DNA of 64,000 nucleotides from Vreelandella profundi (lineage in GTDB: Bacteria; Pseudomonadota; Gammaproteobacteria; Pseudomonadales; Halomonadaceae). A program made the translations under genes and the position numbers. Of this stretch, positions 17,527-26,017 are shown piece after piece. Position 1 is the first letter of the stretch, and the number at the start of each line of letters is the position of its first letter. The notes below the pieces were generated by a model, which saw only the letters and a program-made list of their open reading frames with translations, had not been told where the DNA came from and did not search any database. The stretch covers positions 992,001-1,056,000 of the forward strand of contig NZ_CP077941.1 in assembly GCF_019722725.1 (NCBI RefSeq), read 5' to 3'.

Positions 17527-18717
17527 ATGATTGAAGCCAAAACGCGCGCCTGGTGGCGCGCTACCTTGGCGCTTTGCCTGGGTTCTTTTCTCGTTTTTAT
17601 CAATTTATACGCGCCCCAACCGCTGTTGCCAGGGTTAAAAGAGACTTACGGCGTCTCTACCCTCGGTGTTAGCCTACTCATGTCGGTCTCGACGCTTTCT
17701 CTTGCCTTGGCACTGCTGGTCTTCGGGCCGCTTTCAGATGCTATTGGCCGCGAAAGCATTATGCGCATTACTTTGCTGCTGGCAGGCGGCTGCTCCCTTG
17801 CTTTGGCCTTCGCGCCTACTTTTGAAAGCTTGCTACTGCTGCGCTTAGTGCAGGGCTTTGTGCTGGGCGGATTGCCAGCGGTGGCGATTGCCTGGATGGG
17901 TGATGAGTTTGAAAAACCTGCGCTGCTAAGTGCCGTGGGGCTTTATATCGGCGCTAATTCGCTCGGCGGTATTAGCGGGCGAATTGTAGGCGGTGCCGCC
18001 GCTGAGATAGGCGGCCCTACCGCTGCGTTTTTGGCCGTAGGCCTCATTACCCTGGTTGGCTGCGTGGTATTTTGGCGCCTGCTGCCTAACAGTCGCGCGT
18101 TTGTACCCCAGCGTTTTGAGCTGCGTAAAGCGGCAAGTGATCTACTGGGACATTTGCGTAGCCCGATACTGCTCGCTGCCTATTGCTTGGGTGGCATCAA
18201 CTTTTTAATCTTTATTAATCAATACAGCTATATCACCTTTCGATTGGCCGACGAGCCCTACACGCTGGCGGCCAGCGGCCTGGGTCTGATTTTCTTAACC
18301 TACCTGGGAGGCACTTTTGGCTCCATGATGTCAGGACGTCTAGCCGGGCGCTTTTCACCCGCGGCGTGCATGATGGTGGGGGTGATGATTTTGATGCTGG
18401 GTACTGCCATCACGCTGTCGGAATCACTGGTGCTGATCATCGTTGGGCTAAGCGTTAATGCCTTTGGCTTTTTCTTAACTCACTCATTGGCCTCTAGCTG
18501 GGTGGGGCGCTATGCCCAGGGAGCCCGCGGCAGTGCCTCGGCGCTGTATCTGGTGTTCTATTATACGGGGGCAAGCCTGGGTGGTTTCTGGCTAGAGCCG
18601 TTCTGGCGCTGGGCCGGCTGGTTAGGCGTTGCCGTCGGGTCATGGCTACTGCTGAGCATTACGCTGACGATTGCCTTTGGTCTATGGCGTTTCGAACGCC
18701 GCCAGGCCGCTAGTTGA
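17527..18717 (+). CDS. MFS transporter (YnfM-like drug/metabolite efflux)
   Basis: The 396-residue carrier has 12 predicted membrane helices. The loop 2-3 motif reads LVFGPLSDAIGRESIMRI near residue 63 and the half-repeat motif is MSGRLAGRFSP near 275. An N-terminal NLYAPQPLLPGLKETYGVS places it with YnfM/inner membrane transporters of the DHA1 type. The substrate is unknown. AGGA lies upstream of the ATG. Its stop codon overlaps that of nikE on the other strand by 8 bp, with no terminator hairpin between. Confidence 0.85.
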   Translation: MIEAKTRAWWRATLALCLGSFLVFINLYAPQPLLPGLKETYGVSTLGVSLLMSVSTLSLALALLVFGPLSDAIGRESIMRITLLLAGGCSLALAFAPTFESLLLLRLVQGFVLGGLPAVAIAWMGDEFEKPALLSAVGLYIGANSLGGISGRIVGGAAAEIGGPTAAFLAVGLITLVGCVVFWRLLPNSRAFVPQRFELRKAASDLLGHLRSPILLAAYCLGGINFLIFINQYSYITFRLADEPYTLAASGLGLIFLTYLGGTFGSMMSGRLAGRFSPAACMMVGVMILMLGTAITLSESLVLIIVGLSVNAFGFFLTHSLASSWVGRYAQGARGSASALYLVFYYTGASLGGFWLEPFWRWAGWLGVAVGSWLLLSITLTIAFGLWRFERRQAAS

Positions 18718-19327
18718 TGCGCGTAAGCTGGGCATTGCTTAAGTGATAATGCTGCGTGCATAGCCGTTTCAGTAGCGCGGTATCGTGGCTAATCACCAGC
18801 ACGCCAAGTCGGCGTTTTTCCGCCTCCTGCTTTAAAGACTGCCAAAGCTCAACCTGAGTGATGGGGTCGAGCATGGTCGAGATTTCATCGGCAACCAAAA
18901 AGCGCACCCCTGGTGCCAGGGCGCGTAGCACGCAAACCCGCTGTAACTCGCCTCCGGAAAGCGCGTGGGTAAAGCGCGATAGCCAGCGTGCCTGCACGCC
19001 AAACGCTTGGCACTGCGCCTCGGAGGGCGTCCAGGCTTCACGTAGTATTTTAGCCACCCGCCAGCGCGGATTAACCGCAAGCTCCGGCGATTGCGGCAGC
19101 CACTGCACGGGCTGCACGCCGCTTTTGGGAAGTGCCGCGTCGTCTAGGCTGACAGCGCCCTCGCGCGGGGTTAAATAGCCTGCCAGCAGTTTTCCTAGCG
19201 TTGATTTGCCCGCCCCAGAGTCGCCGCTTAGTCCTACCCACTGTCCAGCGCTTATCGCTAGGGAAACGTTCTGCAGCAGCGGCGCCCCGGCTGCAAAGTG
19301 AAAGCTAAGCTGATGCGCTCTAAGCAA
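18710..19327 (-). CDS. nikE: Nickel ABC transporter ATP-binding subunit NikE
   Basis: The 205-residue ATPase has Walker A GDSGAGKST, signature LSGGELQRV and Walker B FLVADEIS, in the oligopeptide/nickel subfamily. I set the start at TTG 19327 because AGGAG lies seven bases upstream and the codon overlaps the nikD stop. A frame opening at 19408 would run 80 bases into nikD. With NikD it powers the NikBC channel. It is the last gene of nikABCDE, and its 3' end overlaps the convergent MFS gene. Confidence 0.85.
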   Translation of the reverse strand: MLRAHQLSFHFAAGAPLLQNVSLAISAGQWVGLSGDSGAGKSTLGKLLAGYLTPREGAVSLDDAALPKSGVQPVQWLPQSPELAVNPRWRVAKILREAWTPSEAQCQAFGVQARWLSRFTHALSGGELQRVCVLRALAPGVRFLVADEISTMLDPITQVELWQSLKQEAEKRRLGVLVISHDTALLKRLCTQHYHLSNAQLTRIN

Positions 19328-20189
19328 TGCTGATCTCCTGCTGTGCCTTGATGATGGTGGCGTTGTCGGCGATAGAATCCACGCAAGGCTTGGGGAGCGT
19401 AAACGCATTGTCTGGCAACGCTAGCCACAGCGCTTGGGAATAGGCGTTGGTGAGCGTGCTGCCGGTGTCTTGAAAGGCGTGAGCCGGAGCGGTTTCGATC
19501 AGCTTGCCGCTGCGCATAATAGTGACGCGGTCGGCAATCGGTAGGGCGTGGCGAAGATCATGAGTGATTAAAATGACGGTTTTGCCTTGATCTGCCAAGT
19601 CTCTTAGCGCTGCCAGTACGCGCTGGCGCTGATGGGGGTCAAGGCCCACGGTAGGCTCATCGGCAATCACCAGCTGCGCCTGGCTAACGTGGGCCATGGC
19701 CGTTAGAACGCGGCGTGCCATGCCTCCTGAAAGCTCATGGGCGTAGGCCTGCTGAGCGCGAGTATCTAGCTGATAGTGATCCAACGCTTGCCGTGCGGAT
19801 TGCCGGGCGCCCCCTGAGGGCTGGCCTGCGCGCTCGGCCGCCCAGGCCACTTGGCGCTGGATGCGTACCAGCGGGTCCAGGGCGTTCAGCGATTGCGGGA
19901 TGAGCGCTAGCTCACGGCCGCGCAGCGTTTGCTGGCTTTGTTTGTCGAGGCGTTGGCCTTGATAGCAAAGCTGGCCGTTGAGCCGTGCCGATGCTGGCAA
20001 CAGCCCCATAATGGCATACGCCAACAGGCTCTTTCCGGCGCCCGATGCGCCTACCACGGCATGTACCTCACCTGCCGAAAAGTGCAGCGATAGATTATCT
20101 AAGCAGATCGACCAGCTACGCTTCCACCAGGCTTTATAACCGGTGCCGTAGTGGGGCAGGCGTAGCGATAGCTGTTCAATGGTTAACAT
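19320..20189 (-). CDS. nikD: Nickel ABC transporter ATP-binding subunit NikD
   Basis: The 289-residue ATPase shows Walker A GASGAGKSL near residue 47, signature LSGGMARRVL near 153 and Walker B LVIADEPTVGLD. The C-terminal extension typical of Opp/Nik ATPases is present but ends early. AAGAGG precedes the ATG. It lies 34 bases after nikC and overlaps nikE. Nickel specificity comes from the NikR box upstream of nikA, since the ATPase alone could serve peptides. Confidence 0.87.
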   Translation of the reverse strand: MLTIEQLSLRLPHYGTGYKAWWKRSWSICLDNLSLHFSAGEVHAVVGASGAGKSLLAYAIMGLLPASARLNGQLCYQGQRLDKQSQQTLRGRELALIPQSLNALDPLVRIQRQVAWAAERAGQPSGGARQSARQALDHYQLDTRAQQAYAHELSGGMARRVLTAMAHVSQAQLVIADEPTVGLDPHQRQRVLAALRDLADQGKTVILITHDLRHALPIADRVTIMRSGKLIETAPAHAFQDTGSTLTNAYSQALWLALPDNAFTLPKPCVDSIADNATIIKAQQEISIA

Positions 20190-20223
20190 GGCAAGCCTCT
20201 TATCAGCCGTTGCTTAAAAAGCG

Positions 20224-21024
20224 CTATAGCGCTCGCCGTAGATTGCTGCCCAGGCGCTCAAAACACAGCACCATGATGAGTAGCCCTAGCCCAGGAAATA
20301 CCCCAAGCCACCAATAGCCGCCCGTTAAATAACGCATGGCGTCAGCCAACAGTACACCCACGGCGGGTTGGCTAGGGCTTAGGCCAAAGCCTAAAAAAGT
20401 TAATGCCGCTTCGTGCAAGATTGCGTGAGGAAATAGCAGCAAAGCGCCGATCAGGCAGTGGGGTAGCAGGTGAGGTAGTAAATGGCTATGCAGCACAAAC
20501 CAGCGCGACTTGCCAAGCGAACGAGAAATGCGCACGTAGGGTGCCTGGCGTAAGTGCAGTAATTCAGCGCGCAGCACGCGGGCTAAGCTAGGCCAGTGAG
20601 TGGCGGCAACCGCGATAATCACTGCCTGAGTGCCTCCGCCAAGGGCAAAGGCGATGAGCATTAATAAAATAAGATGCGGCACACTAAGCAGCGTATCTAT
20701 CAGTAGGCTGACCAGGGCATCCAGCCGCTGAGACAGTGTGGCCAATGCCGCCAGGCTTAATGCAATCAGCGTGCTCAGCAGCGCTGCTAGGCAGCCTACC
20801 CAAAAGCTAATGGAAAGCCCTGCCAGAGTGCGCGCCCACAGCTCGCGCCCTAGTGCATCGGTGCCAAACCAATGATCAAGGCTCGGCGGCGCTAGCCGTG
20901 CTTCAAACTGCATCTGCTGATGAGTGTCACCCAGCAGCCACTGGCTGGCGATGAGCCCTATAATGAGTAGTAGGGTGATGCCAACGCTGAGTAGGGCACG
21001 CAGGCGCGGCTGGTGGTGGCTCAT
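20224..21024 (-). CDS. nikC: Nickel ABC transporter permease NikC
   Basis: The 266-residue permease has a first helix followed by the OppC-type periplasmic segment HWFGTDALGRELWARTLAG. Five more helices follow, with the ATPase-contact loop RAELLHLRQAPYVRISRSLGKSRWFVLHSHLLPH near residue 150 (EAA motif). It pairs with NikB to form the channel. Its ATG overlaps the nikB stop by four bases. Confidence 0.87.
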   Translation of the reverse strand: MSHHQPRLRALLSVGITLLLIIGLIASQWLLGDTHQQMQFEARLAPPSLDHWFGTDALGRELWARTLAGLSISFWVGCLAALLSTLIALSLAALATLSQRLDALVSLLIDTLLSVPHLILLMLIAFALGGGTQAVIIAVAATHWPSLARVLRAELLHLRQAPYVRISRSLGKSRWFVLHSHLLPHLLPHCLIGALLLFPHAILHEAALTFLGFGLSPSQPAVGVLLADAMRYLTGGYWWLGVFPGLGLLIMVLCFERLGSNLRRAL

Positions 21025-22049
21025 AGGCCACCCGATTTGATGCGCGGATCGATAACGCCGTAAAGACTATCGGCGATTAGGTTGCCAATACTGACAAATA
21101 GAGCGGTAAACAGCGCAATGCCCAGCAGCAGCGGAATATCGCTGCGCAGGCCAGCGGCCACCGTGGCCTGGCCAAGGCCGGGGTAGGCGAACACTTGCTC
21201 AATTAAGATAGAGCCGCCAAACAGCTCGCCCAGTGATGCAAACGCCAGCGTAATGGCAGGTAAGCATGCATGGCGTATGCCGTGTCGCCACGCGACGTCA
21301 AGTCGGCTAGCGCCTTGGGCGAAGGCGTGAGTGGCGACTTCTGAGTGCATAAATTCAAGCATGCGATGGCGCGTGTGCAGCGTGATATTGGCGATGCCCA
21401 GCAGTGCCAATGTAGCGATTGGCAGTACGAGATGATGCAAGCGCTGAACGAGCGATACCTGCTGACTCAGTATGCCGGTCGGGCCGGCACAGCAAGTGGG
21501 TGTCCAGCCCAAAAATACCGAAAACAGCAGCACAGCGAGTATCGCCAGCCAAAAAGCGGGGGTAGAGGCGGTGATATAGGCGTAAGTGCTGATGATCTTA
21601 TCCAGCGTTGAGCCCTCCTTGGCGCCTACCACAACGCCCAGACTAAAGCCTAGCAGTGCTGACAATAGCCAGGCGCCGCCGAGTAGGGCAATAGAGCGCT
21701 GAAAGCGCTGGCCGATGACTTCGCTGACCGGCTGGTTATACACATGGCTCCAGCCTAGGTCGCCGCTCAATAGTTGGCGCAGCCAGTGGCTAAACTGTAC
21801 GACAGGCGGCGCGTCAAACCCCCAGCGCTGGGCAATTAGCTCGCGCTGTTCAGGGCTAACCTGAGCCATTTGGGGGCCTAAGTAGGCATCAATGGGATCA
21901 ATTGGCGAAGCCATCATCAGTCCAAATGACACCAATGCCACGCAAAGTAATACCAGTGTGAGGCGCGCTAAACGCTTGGCTATTCCCTGCGCTAATTCCT
22001 TTGCTAACCCCTGCGCCATGCGATTAATCAGTCGCACGTCCAGCGCCAT
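21021..22049 (-). CDS. nikB: Nickel ABC transporter permease NikB
   Basis: The 342-residue permease shows six helices and the DppB/NikB hallmarks. These are IDPIDAYLGPQMAQVSPEQRELIAQRWGFD after the first helix and the EAA loop HSEVATHAFAQGASRLDVAWRHGIRHACLPAI near residue 235. It overlaps the nikA 3' end by 22 bp when started at 22049. A later ATG at 22019 would remove the overlap, but neither has a strong ribosome site. Confidence 0.87.
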   Translation of the reverse strand: MALDVRLINRMAQGLAKELAQGIAKRLARLTLVLLCVALVSFGLMMASPIDPIDAYLGPQMAQVSPEQRELIAQRWGFDAPPVVQFSHWLRQLLSGDLGWSHVYNQPVSEVIGQRFQRSIALLGGAWLLSALLGFSLGVVVGAKEGSTLDKIISTYAYITASTPAFWLAILAVLLFSVFLGWTPTCCAGPTGILSQQVSLVQRLHHLVLPIATLALLGIANITLHTRHRMLEFMHSEVATHAFAQGASRLDVAWRHGIRHACLPAITLAFASLGELFGGSILIEQVFAYPGLGQATVAAGLRSDIPLLLGIALFTALFVSIGNLIADSLYGVIDPRIKSGGL

Positions 22050-23617
22050 TCAAGCAGATTGCTAGTGATTGGCCAGCCGTGCCCATGCGGGGCGATACCC
22101 AGCTCACCCATATCCAGACAGCTGTTGGTAAAGTAGACATGCTCAAGATTGGCTAGCCACGCCCAGCTAGCATCACCGCGAACGCCGTAGCCTGTTGTGC
22201 CGTCCCACTGGGCTGCGCGCCAGTAGTCGTTGGCTTGTGCAACGCTTTCTGCCGCTTGGGCGGCGTCAAGGTTGGCATCAACCTCAGGATTGGCGTAGAA
22301 ACCGCTGTTATAGAAACCGTTGCCCGCGTGCTGGCTGTGGAAGAGATAGTAAATCTCTTGCGGGCTGTGGCTGCCAAAGCCAAACATGATGGCATCCTGG
22401 TGCAGCGCCTCACGCTGAATTTCATTCCAATGGCGGCCGGTGGGCTGCATGTCAATGCCTAAAGGGCGAACCATCTCGGCGCTGACTTCCGAGAGTAGCT
22501 GTCGGGTGGTGTCACTTGAAGGATAGGTGAGCCGAAAGCGTGCAGGCAGGCCATCTTTATAGCGCAAGCCGTCATCACGCAGCTCCCAGCCTGCCTCGTC
22601 GAGTATCTCGGCGGCCAGGCCAAGATTTGGCGCTGCTATTTGCTCTTCTTCCGCGCTCCAAGGCAGGCCATCGGCTGGGCCAAACGCCGGCCGACCAAAC
22701 CCATGAAGTGCCACGTCGACCAGGGTGTCGCGATCAACGGCTAAATTGATCGCCTGGCGAATGGCAATATCAGCGGTCACGTCATTGCCAATGGGGGCAC
22801 CAGACGCCGCTTGCTCGCCATTCGCTGGCTGCATGGGGAAAAGAATGCCGCGGTTATCGACGCTTTGCATGATCGTTCGGTTCATATGCGGCGGCAGATT
22901 GGCGGCCAGTGCGGCGGGGGCAGAGGCGATATCTACCTGGCCCGCATGGGCGGCGCTTAGGGCGGCGTCCTCACCGGTAAATAGAAACACCAGTCGCTCA
23001 AAGGCAGGTTCGGGGCCGTAGAAATAAGGGTTGCGTTCAACAATCAGCTGCTCGCCTTCCTGCCATTCAACCAGTTGATAAGGCCCGGAGCCAACAGGGT
23101 GCCGGCCGTAGCGCTCGCTGTAGCCATTTTCGCGCTCTGCGCTGGGCACAATGCCGAGTGTCAGCAGCTGGTCGATAAACGTTATTCGCGGGGCCTGCAG
23201 GCGTAGCGTAACGGTATGGGCGTCAAGCGCCGTGGCTACTTCAAGGGCGCTTAGATCGGCCCGACCGCCTGCTCGTGCCGCTGTGTTGAAGGTATAGGCG
23301 ACGTCTTCAGCGGTGAGCGGCGTGCCGTCAGAAAAGCTGGCATCGTCGCGCAGCGTGAGCGTCCAGGTAAGCCGGTCGTCAGAAAGCGACCACGCGGTGG
23401 CAAGCTCGGCCTGTGGCGATAGATCTTTGCCCCGTGAGAGTAGCGTCGACTGAAACAGTGGATTGCCGTACTGCCCCCAGCCCAACAGCGGGTCGAAGCC
23501 TTGCTCGGGCTCTCCACCAATCGCCAGAATTAATTGCTCTTTTGCCTGTACGCCACCGGCGACAGCTAAACAACTTAGCGCAATACCCAGTAAGATAGGC
23601 CTAAATGGTTTAGCCAT
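22028..23617 (-). CDS. nikA: Nickel ABC transporter periplasmic binding protein NikA
   Basis: The 529-residue protein begins with a Sec signal peptide (MAKPFRPILLGIALSCLAVAGGVQA). It continues as a class-C solute-binding protein (SBP_bac_5), with SDDRLTWTLTLRDDASFSDGTPLTAEDVAYTF near residue 75 and HPVGSGPYQLVEWQEGEQLIVERNPYFYG near 165. It captures nickel, probably as a chelate, and passes it to NikBC. It is the first gene of nikABCDE. The NikR operator is centred 36 bases before its ATG. Without that site the family alone would allow a peptide role. Confidence 0.87.
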   Translation of the reverse strand: MAKPFRPILLGIALSCLAVAGGVQAKEQLILAIGGEPEQGFDPLLGWGQYGNPLFQSTLLSRGKDLSPQAELATAWSLSDDRLTWTLTLRDDASFSDGTPLTAEDVAYTFNTAARAGGRADLSALEVATALDAHTVTLRLQAPRITFIDQLLTLGIVPSAERENGYSERYGRHPVGSGPYQLVEWQEGEQLIVERNPYFYGPEPAFERLVFLFTGEDAALSAAHAGQVDIASAPAALAANLPPHMNRTIMQSVDNRGILFPMQPANGEQAASGAPIGNDVTADIAIRQAINLAVDRDTLVDVALHGFGRPAFGPADGLPWSAEEEQIAAPNLGLAAEILDEAGWELRDDGLRYKDGLPARFRLTYPSSDTTRQLLSEVSAEMVRPLGIDMQPTGRHWNEIQREALHQDAIMFGFGSHSPQEIYYLFHSQHAGNGFYNSGFYANPEVDANLDAAQAAESVAQANDYWRAAQWDGTTGYGVRGDASWAWLANLEHVYFTNSCLDMGELGIAPHGHGWPITSNLLEWRWTCD

Positions 23618-23633
23618 CGCTTGATCCTTTATG

Positions 23634-23673
23634 CCGTTAGTATGATGTTTTTACAATAACATCATACTAACGG
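23634..23673. promoter_or_regulatory. NikR operator in the nikA-nikR divergent region
   Basis: Perfect 14-bp arms CCGTTAGTATGATG and CATCATACTAACGG flank 12 bases. Inside lies GTATGA (23640-23645), then 16 bases, then TCATAC (23662-23667). This is exactly the E. coli NikR consensus spacing. It sits between nikA and nikR, so nickel-bound NikR can repress nikABCDE and perhaps itself. Confidence 0.92.
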
Positions 23674-23715
23674 TGTCGTCAGCACGTGAACAGTCAATCA
23701 GCAAAGGGGGCGTGA

Positions 23716-24129
23716 ATGCAGCGTGTAACGGTAACGCTTGACCAGGAACTGCTCGCAGAAGTCGATGCGCTAATGCATGAACGCGGTTACCAGAACCGCT
23801 CAGAAGCGATTCGCGACTTAACGCGCAGCGGTTTAAAGCAGGTGAGGGAAGAGGCTGCGCCCGATGCGCCTTGTATGGGCGCGCTGGTGTATGTTTATGA
23901 CCATGCTGCCCGGGAGTTGTCTAAGCGTCTAACGCGTCACTCCCATGATCATCACCACCTAACGCTTTCAACGTTGCATGTGCACATCAACCATGACAGC
24001 TGCCTTGAAGTTGCTCTGCTCAAGGGCCAGGGAAGCGCGTTAAAACAGTTTGCGGCCGAAGTGATTTCATCAAGAAGCGTTCGTCACGGGCAGCTAATGC
24101 TGATTCCCAATGATGAAGAAAAAGCTTAA
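23716..24129 (+). CDS. nikR: Nickel-responsive regulator NikR
   Basis: The 137-residue protein has an N-terminal ribbon-helix-helix (VTVTLDQELLAEVDALMHERGYQNRSEAIRDLTRSGL) and a C-terminal ACT-like nickel domain. High-affinity nickel ligands His88, His90 and Cys96 are in LHVHINHDSC, with His77 in the HSHDHHH run as the likely partner ligand. The length matches E. coli NikR (133). It is divergent from nikA across a 98-bp gap that holds the operator. GGGGG precedes the ATG. A symmetrical terminator follows. Confidence 0.96.
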   Translation: MQRVTVTLDQELLAEVDALMHERGYQNRSEAIRDLTRSGLKQVREEAAPDAPCMGALVYVYDHAARELSKRLTRHSHDHHHLTLSTLHVHINHDSCLEVALLKGQGSALKQFAAEVISSRSVRHGQLMLIPNDEEKA

Positions 24130-24140
24130 TCATAGGCATA

Positions 24141-24170
24141 AAAAAAGGTGACCCGAAGGTCACCTTTTTT
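24141..24170. terminator. Bidirectional terminator between nikR and slyD
   Basis: AAAAAAGGTGACC and its complement form a 13-bp stem with loop CGAA. Both strands end in a run of T, so it serves both converging genes. Confidence 0.92.
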
Positions 24171-24191
24171 CTGATCGGTATCGCGAGGCAC

Positions 24192-24674
24192 TTAGTGCTC
24201 AACGCCACCTTCACCGTGCACGTGGCCGTGCTCAACTTCATCAGCGCTTGCTTCGCGTACTTCAGCGATTTCAACGTCAAAGTTGAGATTCTGGCCAGCC
24301 AGCGGGTGGTTGCCATCAACAACGACCGTATCGCCTTCAATTTTCTTGACGGTAACCATTAGCGGGCCGCCTTGAGTCTGGGCTTGGAACTGCATGCCCG
24401 GCTCAATGCTCTCAACGCCTTGGAAGGCATCGCGAGGTACTTCTTGCATCAGCTCTTCTTGCAGCTCGCCGTAGCCTTCTGCTGGAGATACTGCAACGTT
24501 CAGCTTCTCGCCAGCTGCACGACCTTCTAGCTCTTTCTCAAGGCCCGGAATAATGTTGCCGGAACCGTGTAAATAGGTAAGCGGCTCGCGGCCTTCAGAA
24601 CTGTCTAACACTTCACCTGCGTCGTTAGTCAGGGTGTAGTGGAACGCGACAACCGAGTTTTGCGCAATTTGCAT
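24192..24674 (-). CDS. slyD: SlyD-type FKBP peptidyl-prolyl isomerase
   Basis: The 160-residue protein carries the SlyD FKBP fold with its inserted IF chaperone flap. Marks are HYTLTNDAGEVLDSSEGREPLTYLHGSGNIIPGLEKELEG, PAEGYGELQEEL and VDGNHPLAGQNLNFDVEI. The tail EHGHVHGEGGVEH has five His but is much shorter than the metal-binding tail of E. coli SlyD. That tail binds nickel and delivers it to hydrogenase assembly. I placed the start at ATG 24674, with AAGG seven bases upstream, rather than 24698. It is convergent with nikR, so a nickel-handling link is plausible but not shown. Confidence 0.9.
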   Translation of the reverse strand: MQIAQNSVVAFHYTLTNDAGEVLDSSEGREPLTYLHGSGNIIPGLEKELEGRAAGEKLNVAVSPAEGYGELQEELMQEVPRDAFQGVESIEPGMQFQAQTQGGPLMVTVKKIEGDTVVVDGNHPLAGQNLNFDVEIAEVREASADEVEHGHVHGEGGVEH

Positions 24675-24850
24675 GGAATAACCTTTCGGGGAGTGCATGT
24701 CCCAATATGGTAACGCGTGTGAGCTGGCTTGTCAGGGGGGTAGAGGCGCTTTTTCCCATCCAAGTCTTTAGACGGTGTTGCGCGTTAGGGTGACCAGGGA
24801 TACCCTACGACCATCACTTTTTCCATTGCCCTATTATTTTGGAGCACTCA

Positions 24851-25132
24851 ATGACGATTTTTTTTATTTGGCTTATCGCGTTTTGCCTGATTGCTTATTT
24901 TGTCAATCAGCGCTGGAATAACGGCGTTAGCCAGGGGTTAGATAAGGTACTGCCCGGTTTTTTGAAAAGCGACGGTGATAACCGTTACCTGTGGGTGATC
25001 ACGCTAGCGGTACTGGGCGCAACGACCCTGGTGCAGCCAGTGGAAATGCTGCTGGTGGCGATACTGCTAGGCCTGATCGGCTGGGGCGTCTCGGCGCTAG
25101 TGAGCTGGGCCGGCAACAAGGCTAACTTTTAA
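24851..25132 (+). CDS. Small integral membrane protein, unknown function
   Basis: The 93-residue protein has three predicted membrane helices: TIFFIWLIAFCLIAYFV, WVITLAVLGATTLVQPVEMLLVAILLGLIGW and VSALVSW. A short loop DKVLPGFLKSDGDNR lies between the first two. I do not recognise the family. GGAG lies six bases before the ATG, and a hairpin with a T-run ends it, so it is a real single-gene unit. Confidence 0.65.
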   Translation: MTIFFIWLIAFCLIAYFVNQRWNNGVSQGLDKVLPGFLKSDGDNRYLWVITLAVLGATTLVQPVEMLLVAILLGLIGWGVSALVSWAGNKANF

Positions 25133-25155
25133 ACGCCGCTTAGTAGCATCCGATA

Positions 25156-25190
25156 AAAAAGCCCGGCCATCAATGATGGCCGGGCTTTTT
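25156..25190. terminator. Terminator after the small membrane protein
   Basis: GCCCGGCCAT pairs with ATGGCCGGGC around CAATG, flanked by A-runs and T-runs. It can also stop the convergent lipoprotein gene. Confidence 0.9.
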
Positions 25191-25242
25191 ACTAACGTTA
25201 AGCGGCCATTGAAAAAGCGTCTTCAATAGCAGCCATTATCCG

Positions 25243-25713
25243 TTAGTAGGGCGCAACGCTCATGCTGCCGCCATTACCAATCAAGCGTACACGCTGTCCT
25301 GCTTGGAAGGGATGATCTGCACGCTGTACAACGACAACGTCAGTGCCGTCATCGCGACGAATTTCCATTTCTAACGCCGCTACGCGGTTAGCACCGCCTT
25401 CCGCTGCGGTGCCTGCGACTGAACCACCCAGTGCGCCGGCAACGGTGGCTAGCTGACGTCCTGAACCGCCGCCAATTTGGCTGCCCAAAAGACCGCCGAT
25501 GATAGCGCCGCCGCCGGTGCCCAGCAGCCCGCCCGCACGGCTTTCAGCCTGAATCTGTACCTGACGAACCGCCACGATCGTGCCGTAAGTCACGTTTTGG
25601 CCTGTTTGTGCTTGGCTTCCGCGATAGACATCGCCAGAGTAGCCAGACGTATTGGCACAGCCTGCCAGCGTAAGAATGCTCATCGCGGCAACAGGAAGAA
25701 GAAGACGTTTCAT
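25243..25713 (-). CDS. Glycine-zipper outer membrane lipoprotein (SlyB/Pcp-like)
   Basis: The 156-residue protein has a lipoprotein signal with lipobox LAGC (Cys19). Residues 60-105 form a glycine-zipper 2TM segment (GGAIIGGLLGSQIGGGSGRQLATVAGALGGSVAG). The C-terminal part EIRRDDGTDVVVVQRADHPFQAGQRVRLIG resembles the SlyB/Pcp tail. Such lipoproteins are outer-membrane anchored and linked to envelope stress. The ATG at 25713 has GGAGG upstream; the longer open frame to 25833 is not expected to be used. Confidence 0.88.
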   Translation of the reverse strand: MKRLLLPVAAMSILTLAGCANTSGYSGDVYRGSQAQTGQNVTYGTIVAVRQVQIQAESRAGGLLGTGGGAIIGGLLGSQIGGGSGRQLATVAGALGGSVAGTAAEGGANRVAALEMEIRRDDGTDVVVVQRADHPFQAGQRVRLIGNGGSMSVAPY

Positions 25714-26017
25714 TAAAACCTCCAGGGTATATCTATTTGAATAACTGTCTTGAATAGCTGCTATCAATAGGATAAGCAAGCGATGGATTGCGGTTATAGA
25801 ACAGTGTTCGTTAAAGATAGCTGATGCTAACACCTTTGACCAGCTATCATCTAAAAAGATCAGTGCGGAAAAATAATAACCTATAAATAGCTAGGTCGAG
25901 AGTGTAACAGCGTATTAAGAAATCAGTGTGCAAATGCCACAATATAACGACAAACAGGAGACCGTAAGGCCTCCTGTTTAAGCTTCGCTGGATATTTTAA
26001 CGCATCAGACGCCTTCA
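25714..26017. other. Gap between the lipoprotein gene and aceA
   Basis: No gene is visible. It contains the upstream region of the lipoprotein gene, an 8-bp inverted repeat GATAGCTG...CAGCTATC (25816-25848), and the aceA terminator near the far end. Confidence 0.5.
25952..25979 (-). terminator. aceA terminator
   Basis: Read on the minus strand, AAACAGGAGGCC pairs with GGTCTCCTGTTT around TTAC, one pair being G-U. It lies 38 bases after the aceA stop. Confidence 0.75.
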
